6,405 bases of DNA from JAPHTQ01 sp051747405 (GTDB taxonomy: Bacteria > Pseudomonadota > Gammaproteobacteria > Thiohalomonadales > Thiohalomonadaceae): assembly GCA_051747405.1 (NCBI GenBank), contig JBNJGC010000148.1, forward strand, positions 1 through 6,405, given 5' to 3'. The notes below the pieces were generated by a model. That model ran no database searches and was not told where the DNA came from. It saw only the letters and a program-made list of their open reading frames with translations. Every line of letters begins with the position of its first letter. Positions within the stretch are counted from its first letter, which is position 1. Position numbers and translations under genes: made by a program. Below, in pieces: positions 4,721 to 6,405 of this stretch.

Positions 4721-6405
4721 GTGTTGCGGGAGAATTTTTCATTTCCGTCGCGCCGGCAGGGAGCATTGGCAGGGCTGGCCCTGCTGTTCGCCTGCTCACT
4801 GCCCCTACAGGCCGATGAGGAGCACCCGCCGGAGCCGCTACAGCAGCGCACCCAGTTCCTCGAAGCCAAGCGCGCCCTGGAACAGGGTCAGTCCCGGCGC
4901 TTCCTACAGCTCGCCACGCCTCTCCAAGAGTATCCGCTCTACCCCTACCTCATCTACTGGCACCTGCGTGAGAACCTCCAGGAGCAGAGCAGCGCAAACA
5001 TCGACGCCTTCCTCAAGACCCACGGCGACACACCGCTGGCGCCGCTGCTGCGTGCCGCCTGGTTGACGCATTTGGCTGAGAACGAACGCTGGCCGGAGTT
5101 CCTGCGCTTCTACCGCGGCAGCAACAGCAGCAAACTACGCTGCCACGCCCACCGGGCGGAACTGGCCACGGGGGATCGCCGCGCCGCCTGGGCCGGGGCG
5201 AAACGGCTCTGGCTGGTGGGTTACTCGCAAAACAAGGCCTGTGACCCGCTCTTCGAGGCCTGGGAGGAGGGCGGCGGCATCACCGACGCCCTGCGCTGGG
5301 AGCGCATCGGCCTGGCGATGGAGCGGGGCAACAGCGGCCTGGCCCGCTACCTGGCCAAAGCGCTGCCCGAGGCGCAGCAGCGGTGGGTGAAACTCTGGCG
5401 GCAGGTGGATTACCGCCCCGAGCGCATCGACACCGCCGAGCTGCTGCAACAGGACAACGAGCACAGCCGCCGCATCGCCCTTCACGGCATCATCCGCCTG
5501 GCCGAGAAGAGACCGACAGAGGCGGTAGCGCGCTGGCCCGCGCTCATCCAGCGCCACGCCTTCAGCGCCGAGCAGCGCCAGCGCTTCTACCGCAGCATGG
5601 CGATGAGCCTCGCCTTCGATGGTGACGCCGGGGCCCTGAAGTGGTTCGGCATGCTCACCCCGCAACAGCTCGACGACAGTGCTACCGGTTGGGCCGTGCG
5701 TGTAGCCCTGCGCCAGGGGCGCTGGAAGAAGGTGCTGGAGTGGAGCGAACGCCTGTCGCCGGCGGCACAGCAGAGCGAACAGTGGCGCTACTGGCGCGCC
5801 CGCGCCCTGGAGGCGCTGGAGCGCGAAAGCCCAGCGCAGCACCTGTACAAGACACTTGCTCAGGAGCGCAGCTACTACGGCTTTCTCGCCGCCGACCGCA
5901 GCGACAGCCCCTACAACCTCAACCACCAGCCACTGCAGGTGGAGCCGTCCGCGCTCCGCAACCTGGAGCAGAAGCCGGCGCTGGTACGCGCCCACGAGCT
6001 CTACCACCTGACCCTCACCCGCGATGCCCGGCGTGAGTGGGACTACGCCGTAGCACAAATGGACCGGCAGGAGCGGCTGGCCGCCGGCAAGCTGGCCGAC
6101 GCCTGGAAATGGCACGACCGCGCCCTGCTCACCCTGGCCCGCGCCAACCACTGGGACGATCTGGCGATTCGCTTCCCTCTGGCCCACTTCGAGGCGATCC
6201 GCACCGAGGCGGAACGGCACCAACTGGACCCGGCCTGGATCTACGCCGTCGCCCGGCAGGAGAGCGCCTTCATTGAGGATGTCCGTTCACCGGCGGGCGC
6301 TCTGGGGCTGATGCAGCTGATGCCCGCCACCGGACGTGAAATCGCGCGCAAGCTCAAACACTCCAGCGACTCCTACGCCCTGCTCGAACCGGCGACCAAC
6401 ATCCG
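4721..6405 (+). CDS. slt: Soluble lytic murein transglycosylase (Slt70 type), 3' end cut off
   Basis: Periplasmic enzyme that cleaves the MurNAc-GlcNAc bond of peptidoglycan, forming 1,6-anhydro-MurNAc during wall turnover. 561 residues are visible against about 645 in E. coli Slt70, so roughly 80-90 are missing at the right edge. A signal peptide (1-31, cleavage likely LQA before DEE) is followed by the long alpha-helical superhelix (about 35-485), which forms the ring of the Slt70 fold. Cys141 and Cys174 have the same spacing as the known disulfide pair of E. coli Slt70. YYGFLAADR marks the linker before the catalytic domain. That domain begins near 490, with the catalytic Glu514 in ARQESAF and the GALGLMQLMP motif at 526-535. 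The start could be the GTG at 4721 or the TTG at 4724; GTG is preferred, with GAGGGG just upstream. Leu22-Phe-Ala-Cys25 is only a poor lipobox, so a soluble protein is more likely. The frame is intact throughout. Confidence 0.95.
   Translation, partial: MLRENFSFPSRRQGALAGLALLFACSLPLQADEEHPPEPLQQRTQFLEAKRALEQGQSRRFLQLATPLQEYPLYPYLIYWHLRENLQEQSSANIDAFLKTHGDTPLAPLLRAAWLTHLAENERWPEFLRFYRGSNSSKLRCHAHRAELATGDRRAAWAGAKRLWLVGYSQNKACDPLFEAWEEGGGITDALRWERIGLAMERGNSGLARYLAKALPEAQQRWVKLWRQVDYRPERIDTAELLQQDNEHSRRIALHGIIRLAEKRPTEAVARWPALIQRHAFSAEQRQRFYRSMAMSLAFDGDAGALKWFGMLTPQQLDDSATGWAVRVALRQGRWKKVLEWSERLSPAAQQSEQWRYWRARALEALERESPAQHLYKTLAQERSYYGFLAADRSDSPYNLNHQPLQVEPSALRNLEQKPALVRAHELYHLTLTRDARREWDYAVAQMDRQERLAAGKLADAWKWHDRALLTLARANHWDDLAIRFPLAHFEAIRTEAERHQLDPAWIYAVARQESAFIEDVRSPAGALGLMQLMPATGREIARKLKHSSDSYALLEPATNI

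Noticed and set aside
5135..6223. Minus-strand open frame of 362 codons opposite slt
   Set aside because: It is antisense to the conserved Slt70 superhelix, and its product is Gly/Ala/Val/Leu-rich low-complexity sequence without motifs. It is a shadow of slt.

Overview
This GC-rich window looks like ordinary chromosomal core sequence from a gammaproteobacterium. The ArfB, DUF3820 and Slt70-type proteins all have the gammaproteobacterial form. A free-living or symbiotic sulfur oxidiser of the Chromatiales type is a guess from general resemblance only. There is no phage, transposase, CRISPR array, rRNA or tRNA. Gene order from left to right is: slipin (-, cut by the left edge), NfeD protease (-), arfB (+), cysteine-rich hypothetical protein (-), Tat-exported aldo/keto reductase (-), DUF3820 protein (+), soluble lytic transglycosylase (+, cut by the right edge).

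Positions 1-2104, minus strand, form a two-gene membrane operon. A long-form NfeD protease (signal peptide, ClpP-like Ser/Lys protease domain, membrane segments, OB-fold) is followed by a slipin (stomatin/SPFH family). The two genes overlap by one base (TAATG), so translation is probably coupled. In archaea the homologous pair is a membrane protease and its stomatin substrate.

Positions 2105-2362 separate NfeD from the divergent arfB. This gap holds a compact element with two hairpins that looks like a dispersed intergenic repeat. Next to arfB is an extended -10 box whose predicted transcription start falls on the A of the arfB ATG, so the mRNA may be leaderless. ArfB (2363-2782) rescues ribosomes stalled on non-stop mRNA.

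Positions 2850-4313, minus strand, hold a Tat-signal aldo/keto reductase with a complete catalytic tetrad. Downstream of it is a 144-residue protein of unknown function with six cysteines and a C-terminal CxxC. Positions 4348-6405, plus strand, hold a 74-residue DUF3820 protein and then, with its own good sigma70-like promoter, the slt gene for a periplasmic murein transglycosylase. The slt gene runs off the window just after its catalytic glutamate.

I see no clear undescribed system. The points most worth a second look are the possible leaderless arfB transcript, the hairpin repeat, the exported aldo/keto reductase and the cysteine-rich orphan protein.
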